Position numbers and translations under genes: made by a program. Under the pieces are notes generated by a model. The model saw nothing but the letters and a program-made list of their open reading frames with translations, was not told the origin of the DNA and made no database searches. 64,000 bases of DNA from assembly GCA_958295665.1 (NCBI GenBank), contig OY282558.1:331177106-331241105 (forward strand). Direction: 5' to 3'. Positions 33,624 to 44,624 of the stretch are shown piece by piece; position 1 is the stretch's first letter; each line of letters begins with the position of its first letter. Origin of the DNA: Tipula vernalis. Taxonomy: Eukaryota; Arthropoda; Insecta; Diptera; Tipulidae.

Positions 33624-33800
33624 AATAGGCGTACTGACCCATATAATGAAGTAAAATGTGCTTTCGCATTTCGTCGTCGCCATCTTTATTAAATAATTTA
33701 AAAGCATCCGTAAGCCGATCAATCTATCAACTCCAAGTCACCCGTTTTTATCGAAAACGTCGATGCTGAATATAGGTTGCATTGTTCTATTTAATTATTT
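33624..33800 (-). pseudogene. gag: gag fragment of gypsy element 2
   Basis: The minus-strand frame reads RLTDAFKLFNKDGDDEMRKH then ILLHYMGQYAYY, similar in form to the early capsid region of mag-like gags (a helix ending in LLHYMG). It is cut by the MITE. The start and the rest are lost. Confidence 0.45.
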
Positions 33801-33903
33801 TTTTGTATATATTATAGATAATATATTTTTTTTAAAGTGATGCCTTCTCGTACGATGAGAAACAAAATTTTGTAATTTTAACAATTTTAATTACGCATCT
33901 CAC

Positions 33904-33921
33904 ATCCCATCCTCGTCGCCA
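33904..33921 (-). other. Primer binding site of gypsy element 2
   Basis: TGGCGACGAGGATGGGAT on the minus strand, three bases inside the 5' LTR end. TGGCGACGAGG is a primer-binding-site text I recall from mag/K02A2.6-like elements; the priming tRNA is not established here. Confidence 0.65.
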
Positions 33922-33924
33922 CTT

Positions 33925-34140
33925 TGTCGTATTTTTCGTATTTATTTATTAAACTTTCTGTATATTTATTTGCACAATAAAACAATTTATTAAAGATTAT
34001 AATACGATTTTTATTGGATTACTTCATTACTCCATTTCTGCGATTGTAATTCTTATGATGGCGGAAAAATACACACCCGCCAACCCGTCGAACTATCATG
34101 AGCATATTAGCTTAAGGCTGAACTATGTAAATATATGACA
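33925..34140 (-). repeat. 5' LTR of gypsy element 2
   Basis: 216-bp direct repeat of 26635-26868; starts TGTCATATATTTACATAG and ends AATACGACA on the minus strand. It is followed by AAG and the primer binding site. Confidence 0.8.
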
Positions 34141-34249
34141 AATAGTTTGACAATAATAAAACCAGCTACCACCCGCACATCGTGCTGCAACCTCAGCCAA
34201 TGCCATCTTGGTCAAATTTCTCATGTGTTTACTAAACTAAAACCATTTT

Positions 34250-34385
34250 AAGTAACCAATATCAAAACCAATAGCAAAAAATAACATTAACATTAATACC
34301 AGTGTGAACATTAACGCCAAAACCAACACCAATGCCAACATCTACATCAATAGCAATACCAACATCAACACTAACATTACGACAT
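34250..34385. repeat. Degenerate hexamer array (ACCAAY / AACATY)
   Basis: Runs of ACCAATAYCAAC, ATTAACATTAA and similar 6-bp units. Low-complexity, no gene. Confidence 0.55.
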
Positions 34386-36720
34386 TAATGATTCGATTAA
34401 CAAGAAATATAATATAATATAACAATAAATAACAATAAGCTCTTTCCTGTAATGAATTACAATTAATGTTACCAGTAACCAAAATTGAAATGATAAGACA
34501 CTAATTAGTTTCTGAAGTATGAGTTCCGAACTGAAGTTCCTGTAAATTAAGAGGATAAAAATCAAGACAACACAATTTCTAAAAATATCGATCAGCTGGA
34601 TCTTAAAGTTTCTGGAAATCTGCGTTGAGTTTCACCACTATTTCTGAAAATTAACCTTCGAATTAATCAATTATCATTAAGTATCACTTTTGAAAAATAA
34701 AGTAAAAATTATTAAAACTCTGAAATCCTCATGGTTTAGTTGTTAAAATAAGAATAAATAATAAAAATGAATAATAAATAAAAGCCGCGCGCCGGTTTCC
34801 CATAATAAATAATTAAAACAATGAATAAGAATAGATAAGCAACGCCGCCGCGCTCGGTTTCTCATCTAAAAATCCCAATGCATCGAATCCGCTCCTAATT
34901 ATCAACCAAACCCCAATACAAAAAATTTAATACATTTACTTAATTTTTAAACAAATTCTAAAATTCGAATTTAAAATCTTCTAAAACCTGAAAGCATATA
35001 AGTTTAATTTCCAAATTTACAAATTTACAACTTAATTAGCCAATTCCAAAAATACCTTATTCCTCTATTCCGATCAAGAGCACATTAAACCAACAGCCCA
35101 AACTTCCCATACTAAATTTCATTAAATTACTCAAGCATAAATCAAAACTACTAAATTCCTCTTTGTACAAAGTAAAATACAATTAGGACAAAATTTATGT
35201 TTTGACTCATAATCCAAATTAAAATTCAAACCCATAACTTGTTCAACGAAATTTTAAATCCAAATTCAATTTTGTTTAGAAATTCATAAGTTTACCAACC
35301 TTACCCCAAAAAAAATCGTTTAAACATACTACTACAAGGATATTTCATCCCTCACGAAAAACCATGGCTTTGAGACATTTTGCATTTAAATGACTTTTCA
35401 AAAAACTATGTAAAATAAAACTCTTTAGTCGATAGATAATTTAATTTTCTATCACATAAAATAGTTTACATTAAAAAGCTTCTTCAAAAAAAAACTTTAA
35501 ATCGGAATTATCGCAAAACAACGACTTCTCTCACACGGCACCCCATTACCAAATAGGCGATTTGAACATCTGAAAACTCCCGTATTTTGGACGATCAAAT
35601 AAAATAAAATAAAAATATACATTTTATCAATGCGTTTCATCTAATAAAAATTGTTTTCAATCTATGCCTCAGCACATCTACTTGTATCGCACAAAGAATT
35701 AATTGAAAAACAATAACAAATTGATCGCGCTCAATGCCATTGTACAGCAAACGAAAGCTATGAATACAAATACAACCGTATTTAAATGTGTTTGCTTATA
35801 CTTATAAAACCCAAAACAGACGATAATTTTTCCTATGAATAACGGTAATTCTAGAAATGGGTAACTCATCAAAACCAACAAAAATGTAGATGTAATAAAC
35901 ATCTTTGTTGGTTTTCAACCAAAAACCACTATAGTTCCAAGACGAATTATTGTTTGTTATTGTCTGATAATGACTTCTGAAGGTTATTGGTAACTAAATG
36001 ATGACGGAAACATCGCATATTACTTTGCATTTATTTTCATACAAACCAAAACCAACACAAATGTTTATACCGTCTCGTTCGCTCTTTACACAGATCCTAT
36101 CAAGAAAATGTACACTATATTATTGGTTTTATCAAATAATATTAAACAACAACAAAAACAGGTTTGTTCGGATTGTGTATACATACTCGTATATACAAAC
36201 ATAGTGTACTTTTTTTATGCCTTAAGTGTTTGTACTGTATGGCTTGGATAGTCATTTTTGTTGGTTTTCCATAAATTATTACCGACATATACAGCAACAC
36301 TTTCTCTCATGTTTTGTATTATGACAAAATCAGAAAGAATATTATATACCAAAAGTTCAAAACCAAACCAACAAAAGTAAAAAATAAAAAGTAAACCAAT
36401 GTCTACACAAGCCGCACCATATCGACACAAACAAAACCTACTACTTCTATAAGCATTTGCGTCGTGACGCAATGTATCTTGTATCTTTATATACCTCTGC
36501 TATACATACATTGACATTATTTTTATGTGCATGCACACTATATAAAATATAAAACAAAATCGAGAAAGAGTAAAAAGAAATTAAAATATGTCCATTCCAG
36601 ACCAGAAATTCTGTAACATATTTTTTCTATTTTTACGGCCTGCATAGACATTGGGCGAAGCAAATCACATAATAGGATATATAAAAATATAAAAGAACAA
36701 ATTTTTATTTTTTTACATAA
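34386..36720. other. AT-rich intergenic sequence, no gene
   Basis: Short hydrophobic ORFs (34377-34565, 35699-35902, 36215-36472) are AT-driven and have no splice context. A GC-rich island with GCCGCGCGCCGG near 34783 is isolated. Nothing else is supported. Confidence 0.45.
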
Positions 36721-37131
36721 GTCGTGTTTTCCATGAGAACTGCACTAGAACTCGATAAATTTTAATTCCTTTTATTCTATGTAAACAGGAAAAAAATTTA
36801 AATTCATAAAGTGATAATGTGCAGTGCATTTCACATAAATACATATTTTAAGTTGTTACAGCAATAAATAATGACAATTATAGCTTATTTTTTAGTTACA
36901 CTGGATAAACCCATGAATTTATCGAGTGTAGTTGCGTGTAATGACGTCAGCAAGAAATACGAAAATATTGATGAAATAACTGAAGGGGGAAATTTTTAAA
37001 CTAAAAATATGTAATTATATCAAGTACACTACACATTCGCGCTTTATGAATTTATTTTTTTTCGTTTTACATAGAATAAAAGGAATTTAAAGTTTATCGA
37101 GTTCTAGTGCAGTTCTCATGGAAAACACGGC
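36721..37131. mobile_element. MITE, about 410 bp
   Basis: Left end GTCGTGTTTTCCATGAGAAC then GCACTAGAACTCGATAAA; right end TTTATCGAGTTCTAGTGC then GTTCTCATGGAAAACACGGC. The arms also share TTTTATTCTATGTAAA inversely. Well preserved and non-coding. Confidence 0.8.
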
Positions 37132-37694
37132 TATAATTCATATCACATACACATATGTATATGTGTATGTAGTATGTACCAGTATATGTGATATTAAAAT
37201 ACCTCAATAAACGATACCAGCTAGGTACCGTTGCTTATTTTTCGACCCCGTTTCTCACTCTAAATTAATTCACTACACTAAACAAACTTTTTGAACACTA
37301 ATGAAGATTATGGAAATAACCGTAATTGTAATCGAAAATTGAAATCGAAATTCACATTGTATTTTAAATTAATTTACACACTTTCTTAGTAACCCTAATT
37401 TATTATAAATTAATTTAATTTAATCTAATTAAAATTTAAAATAAAACAAAATAAAAAAAATAATTTCACTTACGGAGACAGACTAAAACATTTCCATCTC
37501 CATCGAGCGTTCATCGCCAACCTTAATTATTAATATATTGTAATAAAAATTTAATTGTCAATATATGGTAATTGATAATAAATACAAAAATATTAGTAAA
37601 ATTAACCATATTTATAATTATTTTAATAACTATGTATGTTGCAATCCTTTTCCCGTTTTCTCGTTCGAAATCATTTCGATGTAAAATATCACCA
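37132..37694. other. AT-rich spacer between two MITEs
   Basis: Contains a TATGTA/ATATGTG palindromic microsatellite near 37150-37190; otherwise featureless. Confidence 0.45.
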
Positions 37695-38150
37695 GTGGCC
37701 CTATTCTGGCTATTCCCTGGGAATTGGGAATTGGGAAAAATATTGCTATATTTCCAAACTTCAATAATTCCCAATTTTTTATTACCCAATTCCCAAAAGT
37801 GTATTCTGGCGTAATTGGGAATTATCCAATGGGAAAAAACACTATTTCAAATTCTGCAGCCGCCATTATTTAAAATTTTTATTTTCTACATATAAAATAA
37901 AAAATTTACCGATACTACGTTGTACATAAAATAATAAAAATAGACAAAACAACAAGTTTCTTCTAATTCCCAAAAAAAAAATTTGGGAAAAATAAACGTC
38001 AAAACTTACATAAAATGGAATTATTTTTTCCCTACATTAAAAATTCCCAATCGCCAGAATACACTTTTGGAAAAAATAATTCCAAACTGCTAGAATACTG
38101 TCAAAATAGTTCAATTCCCAATTCCCAGGGAATAGCCAGAATAGGGCCAC
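37695..38150. mobile_element. MITE, 456 bp, GTGGCCCTATTCTGGC ends
   Basis: Terminal repeats GTGGCCCTATTCTGGCTATT and CCTGGGAATTGGGAATT are mirrored exactly at 38110-38150. The interior repeats AATTGGGAATT and its inverse. A CAG is found next to both TGGCCC ends and may be the target duplication. Overlapping ORFs on both strands are arm shadows. Confidence 0.8.
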
Positions 38151-38333
38151 AGAAATGATTAACACTTTTCTTTTTATATTTTTATATTAAATTTATTGAG
38201 ATTCACATATATTTAATAATTTTGTTTTTATTTTATTTTATTCAACCTATGTCGACTACGATTGGATTACATCTATCCTTTTTTTGTTATTTTGGTCTAG
38301 ATGTACAATTTTATTTTAGGTTTACATTATTAC

Positions 38334-38363
38334 CAAAGAGAATACACATGTGTATTCTCTTTG
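38334..38363. repeat. Perfect 30-bp palindrome
   Basis: CAAAGAGAATACACA followed without a loop by its exact inverse TGTGTATTCTCTTTG. It is adjacent to the truncated LINE 3' end at 38444. Function unknown. Confidence 0.75.
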
Positions 38364-38443
38364 TTATTACATTACATTACATTATTCAAGGTGTTTATAT
38401 ATACATATATATATTATTATTAGTTTATTTTTTGTTACACCAA

Positions 38444-39900
38444 CTATAATTTAATAATTTTATTATTTCCCGATTTATGGTAAATCGGAATATGTTCGAA
38501 TCGTCTGTTTGTAAAGTTGATGTGAACTGATTTAGTTTCATTTAGTTTTCTTCTCCATCTGTTTGTCCATTTATATATTTGAGTTATAGCTGATTGTAAC
38601 TTCTGTGTTGATTCTTCGTTGCATTTTCCAACACCTAAGATCGCCGTATCATCTGCAAAAGTTGCCACTGTGTTGTTTTCTAATGTAGGAAGATCATAAG
38701 TGTATAGTAGGTATAAAACCGGTCTTAATACATTTGTCCTGCGGAACTCCTGCATTGATTTCTTTCAATTCAGAAAATGTATCATCTAACTTAATCCTGA
38801 AGAATCTATCTTTCAAGTAAGATTCCAGTATCTTAGCAAATTGCATTGGTAGAAGATTCCTTAACTTGGGGTTAAGTCCTGCATGCCACACTCTATCAAA
38901 CGCTTGTGCAACGTCTGGAAATACTGTTGAACAGACTTTTTTCTCCTCTAATGCTTTCTCAATTATACTGGTTATTCTGTGTACTTGATCAATTGTTGAG
39001 TGTTGGTTGCGAAAACCGAACTGATGATTTGGGATCAAGTTTTTACTCTCGATTATCGGATTTAATCTTTTTACCAGAAGCTTCTTAAAGAGTTTGGACA
39101 TGACTGGCAATAGCGAAATTGGCCTATAAGACGATGTTATGTGTGGTGGTTTCCCAGGTTTTGGGATTATAATTACTTCTGCAATTTTCCTTAAGCTTGG
39201 TACACATTTGATTCTAAATGCTGCATTTATAATATTGGTGAGTTTCACCAGAGCTTTCCTTGGCAGTTCTTTTAAGATTTCTGCAGTAATAAGATCGTAC
39301 CCAGGAGTTTTTTTCGTATTCATTTATTAGCTTTTATCTCACGCATGACGTTTTTTTGGTGTTGTGGGTAGGATTTCTTTACTTTCTTACACAGCTTGTT
39401 CAGTTATTACCTCGGCTTCCAACGTTTGGTCTTCATGTGACTGGAATATTTTTTCGAGGTGTTCAGCAAATTTTCGAGCTTTGTCTTTATTATTTATAGC
39501 CCATTTCTCACCTGCTATTTTTATTGGGGGAATCTGCATTATTGGTCTTTTGATTCTTTTGGTTGCTTTCCAAAGAGAATAATCAGTACTGTTATCATTA
39601 GTTAATTTTCTTAAATAGTTGCTGATTGATTCATCTTTCAATTCTTTGATCTCTCTTTTTAATTGTTGAGTGAGATTGTTCAAATCAGTTTTATCTTGGG
39701 GGGCCCTTGTTTGTTGCCATACTCTTCTCGCTCTTCTTTTTTCTGCGAGGAGTTCCCTAATTTCCATAGGGTAGTTGTTTCCCTTGATTTTCGTTTTAAT
39801 TTCAGGAGTATTTTCCCAAGCTGATTGCTGTATATCGTTTACAAATTTGTGAACTTCTTTGTCTTATTGTTCTTCAGTCTTTAATGGACTGATTTACAAA
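38444..39900 (-). pseudogene. Jockey-like LINE RT, piece 1
   Basis: Read leftward: the pre-RT region (REIKELKDESISNYLRKL, TDYSLWKATKRIKRP), KTPGYDLITAEILKELP, SSYRPISLLPVMSKLFKKLL and NHQFGFRNQHSTIDQVHRI. Then DVAQAFDRVWHAGL, a damaged GVPQDK where GVPQGS is expected with a frame change, TVATFADDTAIL (catalytic FADD kept) and WTNRWRRKLNETKSVHINF. The C-terminal part of RT and the 3' tail are missing beyond 38444, and no endonuclease domain is present on the 5' side. Known role: reverse transcription of LINE RNA at a nicked target. Dead copy. Confidence 0.85.
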
Positions 39901-39933
39901 TCATTTAGTAATTTATCTTTCTTAAATGAAGAT

Positions 39934-40945
39934 TCACATTTGACGGGCAGTAACCCAATGGTTACTCCCGTTTGAATTTACATAGTAATTATTTTTCTCT
40001 AACCAAATTAAATACAACTGCCCAATTCCAACGGTTTCTGCCTTTGAAGTCTTCTTACTGCATTGGTGGTATCCAACCATGAGCCGAGATATCCGCTGAA
40101 TGTGTTTCTTTGCATGATTTTGTATTTCTTCACGAACATATTCCATGTTTAAGTCCCTATGGAGGTTATCATTTGGTGCGTTTACAATGCCACGCAGCAC
40201 TTTGTTTTGAAAACATTGTATCATTTGTCTTCTTGGTACAACCCCAAAGTTGAATACCGTAGGTCCATACTGGTTTAAGTATTTGCTGATATAATAGCAG
40301 TTTGTTATGTATTGTAAGCTCAGTGTTTCTACCTTTTAGCCAATACATTTTCCTATATTTAATGTTCAATTCTTCTTTTTTCTTTTTAACATGCTCTTTT
40401 CATCTAAGCTTGCAATCGAGAGTCATGCCGAGGTATTTGGCTGTATTTGCATTTGGATTCGGCCTTGAATTAAATTCCACTGGAATCCAGTTAACTTTCT
40501 GGTTTGTGAAGTTTACGTGAACCGATTTTGCTTCGTTTAGGCTAATGCGCCATTTCTTTGTCCAACTACTCACTGTATCGGTTGCTTTTTGAAGTTTGGT
40601 CGTTGGTTCTGATATACACTTTCCAGTTGCCAGAATAGCTGTATTGTCTGCAAATGTTACTATGGTGGCACCTTCTGTATTTGCCATATCTCTGGTGTAC
40701 AGGATGTACAATATAGGACCCAGTACGCTACCTTGTGGTACGCCTGCTGATATTATCTTTAGTTCAGAGTACTCTCCGTTATATATTACACGTAAATGTC
40801 GGTCTGCGATATATGATTTAAGAATATGATAGAACTGCTTAGGTAGATCTCGATTCAATTCAAATCCAAGTCCTTTGTGCCAAACTTTGTCGAAAGCTTG
40901 TGCTACATCTAAGAAGATGCTGAAGCATACGATGAACTGACAGTT
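39934..40945 (-). pseudogene. Jockey-like LINE RT, piece 2
   Basis: Begins, in shifted frame, with a FLDVAQAFDKVWHKGL block. It continues through YHILKSYIADRHLRVIY, AGVPQGSVLGPILYILYT, TFADNTAIL, WTKKWRISLNEAKSVHVNFT and KYLGMTLDCKLR. It then passes to LKPVWTYGIQLWGCTKK and NKVLRGIVNAP, ending near 39934. FADN replaces FADD, so a catalytic Asp is lost. It carries the RT second half and C-terminus that piece 1 lacks, but it is a separate copy because the shared blocks differ. It is truncated 5' just before the FLDVAQAFD block. Confidence 0.85.
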
Positions 40946-40952
40946 TTTATAA

Positions 40953-42775
40953 ATGGATGGAAACGTAAGAAGACAAATAATAGTAAATAATAGATTGTAC
41001 CTAATTAAACTTTTTAATTATTTAGACGCAGGTTTAGGCACCAAACAAATAAAAATCATTCAAATGCATCATCTGGATATTTTAATACCAAATAGCAGGC
41101 TTTTAGATCTAATAGAATTTGACGATGCTATTCAAATTTGGAAGCTAAATAATTTTACGAAACCGGTGCACTCTGTTGAATCTGAAGACACACTATCAAT
41201 TAATTCGAACGTGACGAAACAGTTTTTTTTCCATGAATAGCCGTGCCTCGTCCTCTTCTGCAGAAAATTTGGAAGTAAGTATGTATAATATAATAGTTAA
41301 ATAAATACACGTCATGTATCATGCTTTGCTAGTTTTAGAACCAAAAACCAAAATACTGATTTTTTCTAACTGAAAATAATGTTAACGGTAGTTATGCATG
41401 ACCCCGAAGGTTCGTGAAAACTGACCTGTTTATTGAAAATTATTATAAATTATAATAATTTTTAAACGTATTTTCTGTATCGCAACTTGTTTACCTATAA
41501 AACCATACCATTCACATAAGGTTCTAATAATTTTTTACAACCAACATTTTATTTAGAAATTAGAAAATATTTTATTTAAAGGTAAATACGGAAAAATTTT
41601 ATTGAACTTAAGAGACCGAAATTTAAAAAAACTAACTGATAATCAACAGAAAATGATTTGTGACTCAATTATAGATCAATATACAGATTCTGGTAAAAGG
41701 TTGTCTCATCCAGAGATGGAATTTTATGCTAATGAAATTCAAAGGCTTTTACTACTGAAGTAGTAGTAACTTCAAAAATATTACAATTAATTTTTAACAA
41801 TTTTTCAACTAATTTACTTTAATACAATAAATGTATAGTATATCTAGCACGGAATATACGTATATGGTAAATTCAATAAAGTTTCAATTTTCAATCATTT
41901 AATTAATTTGCTGAAAACTTTAAATGAAAGCACAAAAATTTATGAAACCGGCAATTTTTTTGTTTCAATAATGCATCATATTCTATCTACACCACAGGAA
42001 ACCTATTACCAAAAGAACACCTCAGGAAATCCCAAGGGTAAATTATTTAACAGGCAATGCAATACAACTGACAAAAATAAAAAGGCAAACAACAAATGAG
42101 ATTATCCCAAATAAAAAAAAAAGTAAAACCGAATGAAACTGCCCGATTTTACAGAAGAAAAGGAAATTCAAATTTTTCTAAAGAGGCACACTGAACCATG
42201 GGACAAGTTAGAAGCATGCTGGCAAAAAACAATAAAATATACAATAACAAACTTAGCTAATTTGACAGAAATATTTTTGAATTTGCCTCTTTTGAAAGAT
42301 GCCAGAGCTACATCATTGGTATAGTTACTGGAAAACTAATATTAAAGAGTATAAAATTAGATTGGATCCTTCTTTGATTTATTCCAGTACAACATATTGC
42401 TTTTGAATTTCTACATCCAACGAAAAAAAATTATTTATTTAAACAATGGGAATATTTTGCAGCCACATGCATTGAATCACAGGAGGCGCTAATGAAAATA
42501 GAAGGTTCAACTAAAGAAGGTAAACAAAACCATTCATTGAATTGGTGAAGTAATTTTGCTCATTTTTAAAACGTTTTCATTTTAGATGATTGAAGCTTAA
42601 CAATATTACGTAGTCTACGCATGCATTGGCCAAACCGTTTGCCCGTATTTTCTATTGCAACACTATTTGGAGACCGAGCATGAAAGACCCTAAAGTTCGA
42701 CAAATTCAAATTATTGATACATTGTATAATTTAGAAAATATCATCCTAGAACGTATGGATAAATAGGTTTCACGC
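40953..42775 (+). pseudogene. Broken multi-exon gene resembling a SAM-domain protein family
   Basis: Several coding-looking blocks are separated by intron-like gaps with GT/AG signs. 40953-41274 (helical, LIKLFNYLDAGLGTKQIKII, like a SAM domain) ends at a GTAAGT. 41562-41760 begins after TTTATTTAG (ILLNLRDRNLKKL, QKMICDSIIDQYTDSGKRLS). 41990-42320 holds ETYYQKNTSGNPKGKLFNR and HTEPWDKLEACWQKT. 42390-42520 and 42588-42775 follow, the latter after TTCATTTTAG. I recall this layout (SAM, then ETYYI...GKL, then EPWxxVxxxW) from uncharacterised insect and cnidarian proteins. A frameshift at a poly-T near 41225 and several stops break it. Being intron-bearing, it looks like a gene fragment and not a retrocopy. 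Confidence 0.45.
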
Positions 42776-43105
42776 AGTTTGCAAATGCAACCATTTGTTT
42801 ATGGTATAAAATGTTTAAACTCAACAACATTTTATGTCTGCGTCGCGTCGATAATTGCACATCTTATAAATGTAAAAATTTAATAAGCGGAGTAGATCTG
42901 TGCTTTAAGGTCTATAATACATTAAATTTAAATTGAGTCTGTTTTTGATCAATATCCACAGTCCTCGAACTTAAAAGCTTTCTTTCCATGATATATAATT
43001 GATGTTTTTGTCACAGTAGTTTTCTACTTTAAATTTTTTATCTGAACATTTCAAATGCCAACACAAATATCTTCTGAATAATTCCTATACCTGCAAGCAA
43101 GGTCA

Positions 43106-44089
43106 GTGCTCACAATTATTTTCAAAATTAATCAAATTCAATATAGGAGGCTAGTCGAACAAAAGTGTCTACTTAATATTCCTCTGATCACACCAGCTGA
43201 TATTGATGCGGCGGCAGAAAATCTAAAAGATGTCATGACATTATCTGCTAAAACGGCTACACCCGGCATAAGTAGTTCGGAAAAAGTTAATAAACTGTCA
43301 CATAATATACAGGAACTAATCCAGGAAAAGCGAAAAATTCGGCGTCAATGGCAGCAAACAAAATCACCGTTATTGAAGTGGAAATTAAATCGAGCTATTA
43401 AGGCCCTAAGATTTGCTTTGAGCGAAGAAGAAAACCAGCGCGTAAAGAACTACTTAAGTGATCTCTCGGCAACCGAGAAGACAGATTATTCTTTGTGGAA
43501 GGCAACAAAAAATTTAAAAAGGCCAACAAATTCGAATCCACCGATTAGACTACCAACTGGAAATTGGGCGAGAAGTGATGAAGGAAAAGCCAATGCTTTT
43601 GCTGCTCATCTAGCAACAGTATTCGTCCCACACGAAGAAGTTAATTATTTTGTGGTACCCCAGCCAACGGATGATGGTTTATCCTACAAACCGAAAAAGG
43701 CACCAGGGCATGATCTCATTACTGGAAAAATGATAAGGGAATTGCCGGATAAATCCATAAAACTAATAACATTCGTATTCAACACGATCATGCGAATCAG
43801 TTATATTCCTCAGAAATGGAAGATATCTTTGATCACAATGATACATAAGCCAGGGAAAAATGAAACGCAAATCTCATCATATCGTCCAATAAGCATGCTG
43901 CCCACAATCTCAAAGCTATTTGAAAAAATGTTACTAACAAAATTAAAACCAATATTAGAAGAACGGCGCGTTATTCCAGACCATCAATTTGGGTTCCGAA
44001 ACCAACATGGTACTATAGAGCAAGTACACAGAATTGTGAATGCAATCAAAATCACCTTCGAGGAAAAGAAATATTGTGCTGCTGTCTGA
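43106..44089 (+). pseudogene. Jockey-like LINE RT, piece 3 (5' half)
   Basis: An open frame of 327 codons with a pre-RT region (TDYSLWKATKNLKRP, KKAPGHDLITGKMIRELP), SSYRPISMLPTISKLFEKML and DHQFGFRNQHGTIEQVHRI, breaking off after EEKKYCAAV. That is a few residues before the DVAQAFD block with which piece 2 begins. No stop interrupts it, so it is younger or less eroded than piece 1. Sequence beyond 44089 belongs to a Penelope element. The 5' end is truncated near 43135. Confidence 0.85.
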
Positions 44090-44535
44090 CAACGTGTACA
44101 TCGGCCAAACAAAAAGAACCATTACAACAAGATTTTCGGAACATTTGAGAGACATCAGAAAGAAAACATCAATGAATCAGCAATAGCAGAACATATGGTA
44201 ACAAACAACCATAGAATTGGAATTTCCAGTTTAAAATTAATAAAAAGGGTAATACATCACGAAAAAATTGGACGCAGCAAAAATTAGATTCGCTTATGAA
44301 CACAAAAGATAAGACAATAAACAGAGATGGCGGACCGGTTCAAAACAAAACTCTAAATATATAAATTACCCCACAGAATATTGTAATACTTTAAGAAAAG
44401 CCCGCTTCTTTTTTGATCAATTTCTACCTGAAAACCCATTTAAATTCAAGCACAATTCAAAGGAATGGTTAGTATAAATTTAATAAGTATTGATTATGTA
44501 AGCAATGTAGCTTTCGAAATCTGGATCTACATAAC
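44085..44535 (+). pseudogene. Penelope-like element 3' part with GIY-YIG endonuclease
   Basis: NVYIGQTKRTITTRFSEHLRDIRKK, continuing in shifted frames to an AIAEHM...NNHRI block and NRDGG, is the GIY-YIG nuclease fold (VYIG core, then the Arg of TTRFSEH). Penelope-like retroelements carry this domain C-terminal to their RT. Frameshifts follow the first 30 residues. The 3' untranslated end (AATGTAGCTTTCGAAATCTG near 44505) has a counterpart in the Penelope relic at 53.5 kb. The RT half is absent and is replaced by jockey sequence. Confidence 0.75.
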
Positions 44536-44624
44536 TAAAAATAAAGTGTGAAATAAAAAAGTGTTTTTTATTTTTGTACATAATTTAAATTTCATAATTT
44601 CCACAAAGCTCAAAAGCCACAATA

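Larger units (their letters stand above)
26635..34140 (-). mobile_element. Ty3/gypsy retrotransposon 2 with paired LTRs, nested insertions
   Basis: Direct repeats at 26635-26868 and 33925-34140 share nearly all their sequence and bracket a minus-strand pol. Flanks read AACAG (26630-26634) and AATAG (34141-34145), a 4/5 match to the 5-bp target duplication of this superfamily. Minus-strand LTRs start TGTCATATA and end ACGACA. A primer binding site and polypurine tract are in the right places. Three other repeats interrupt it: a 2.3 kb long-TIR element next to the 3' LTR, a hairpin near 32.6 kb and a MITE at 32.74-33.62 kb. Pol wording is of the K02A2.6/mag-like kind. Dead: frameshifts, stops and lost catalytic residues. 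Confidence 0.85.
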
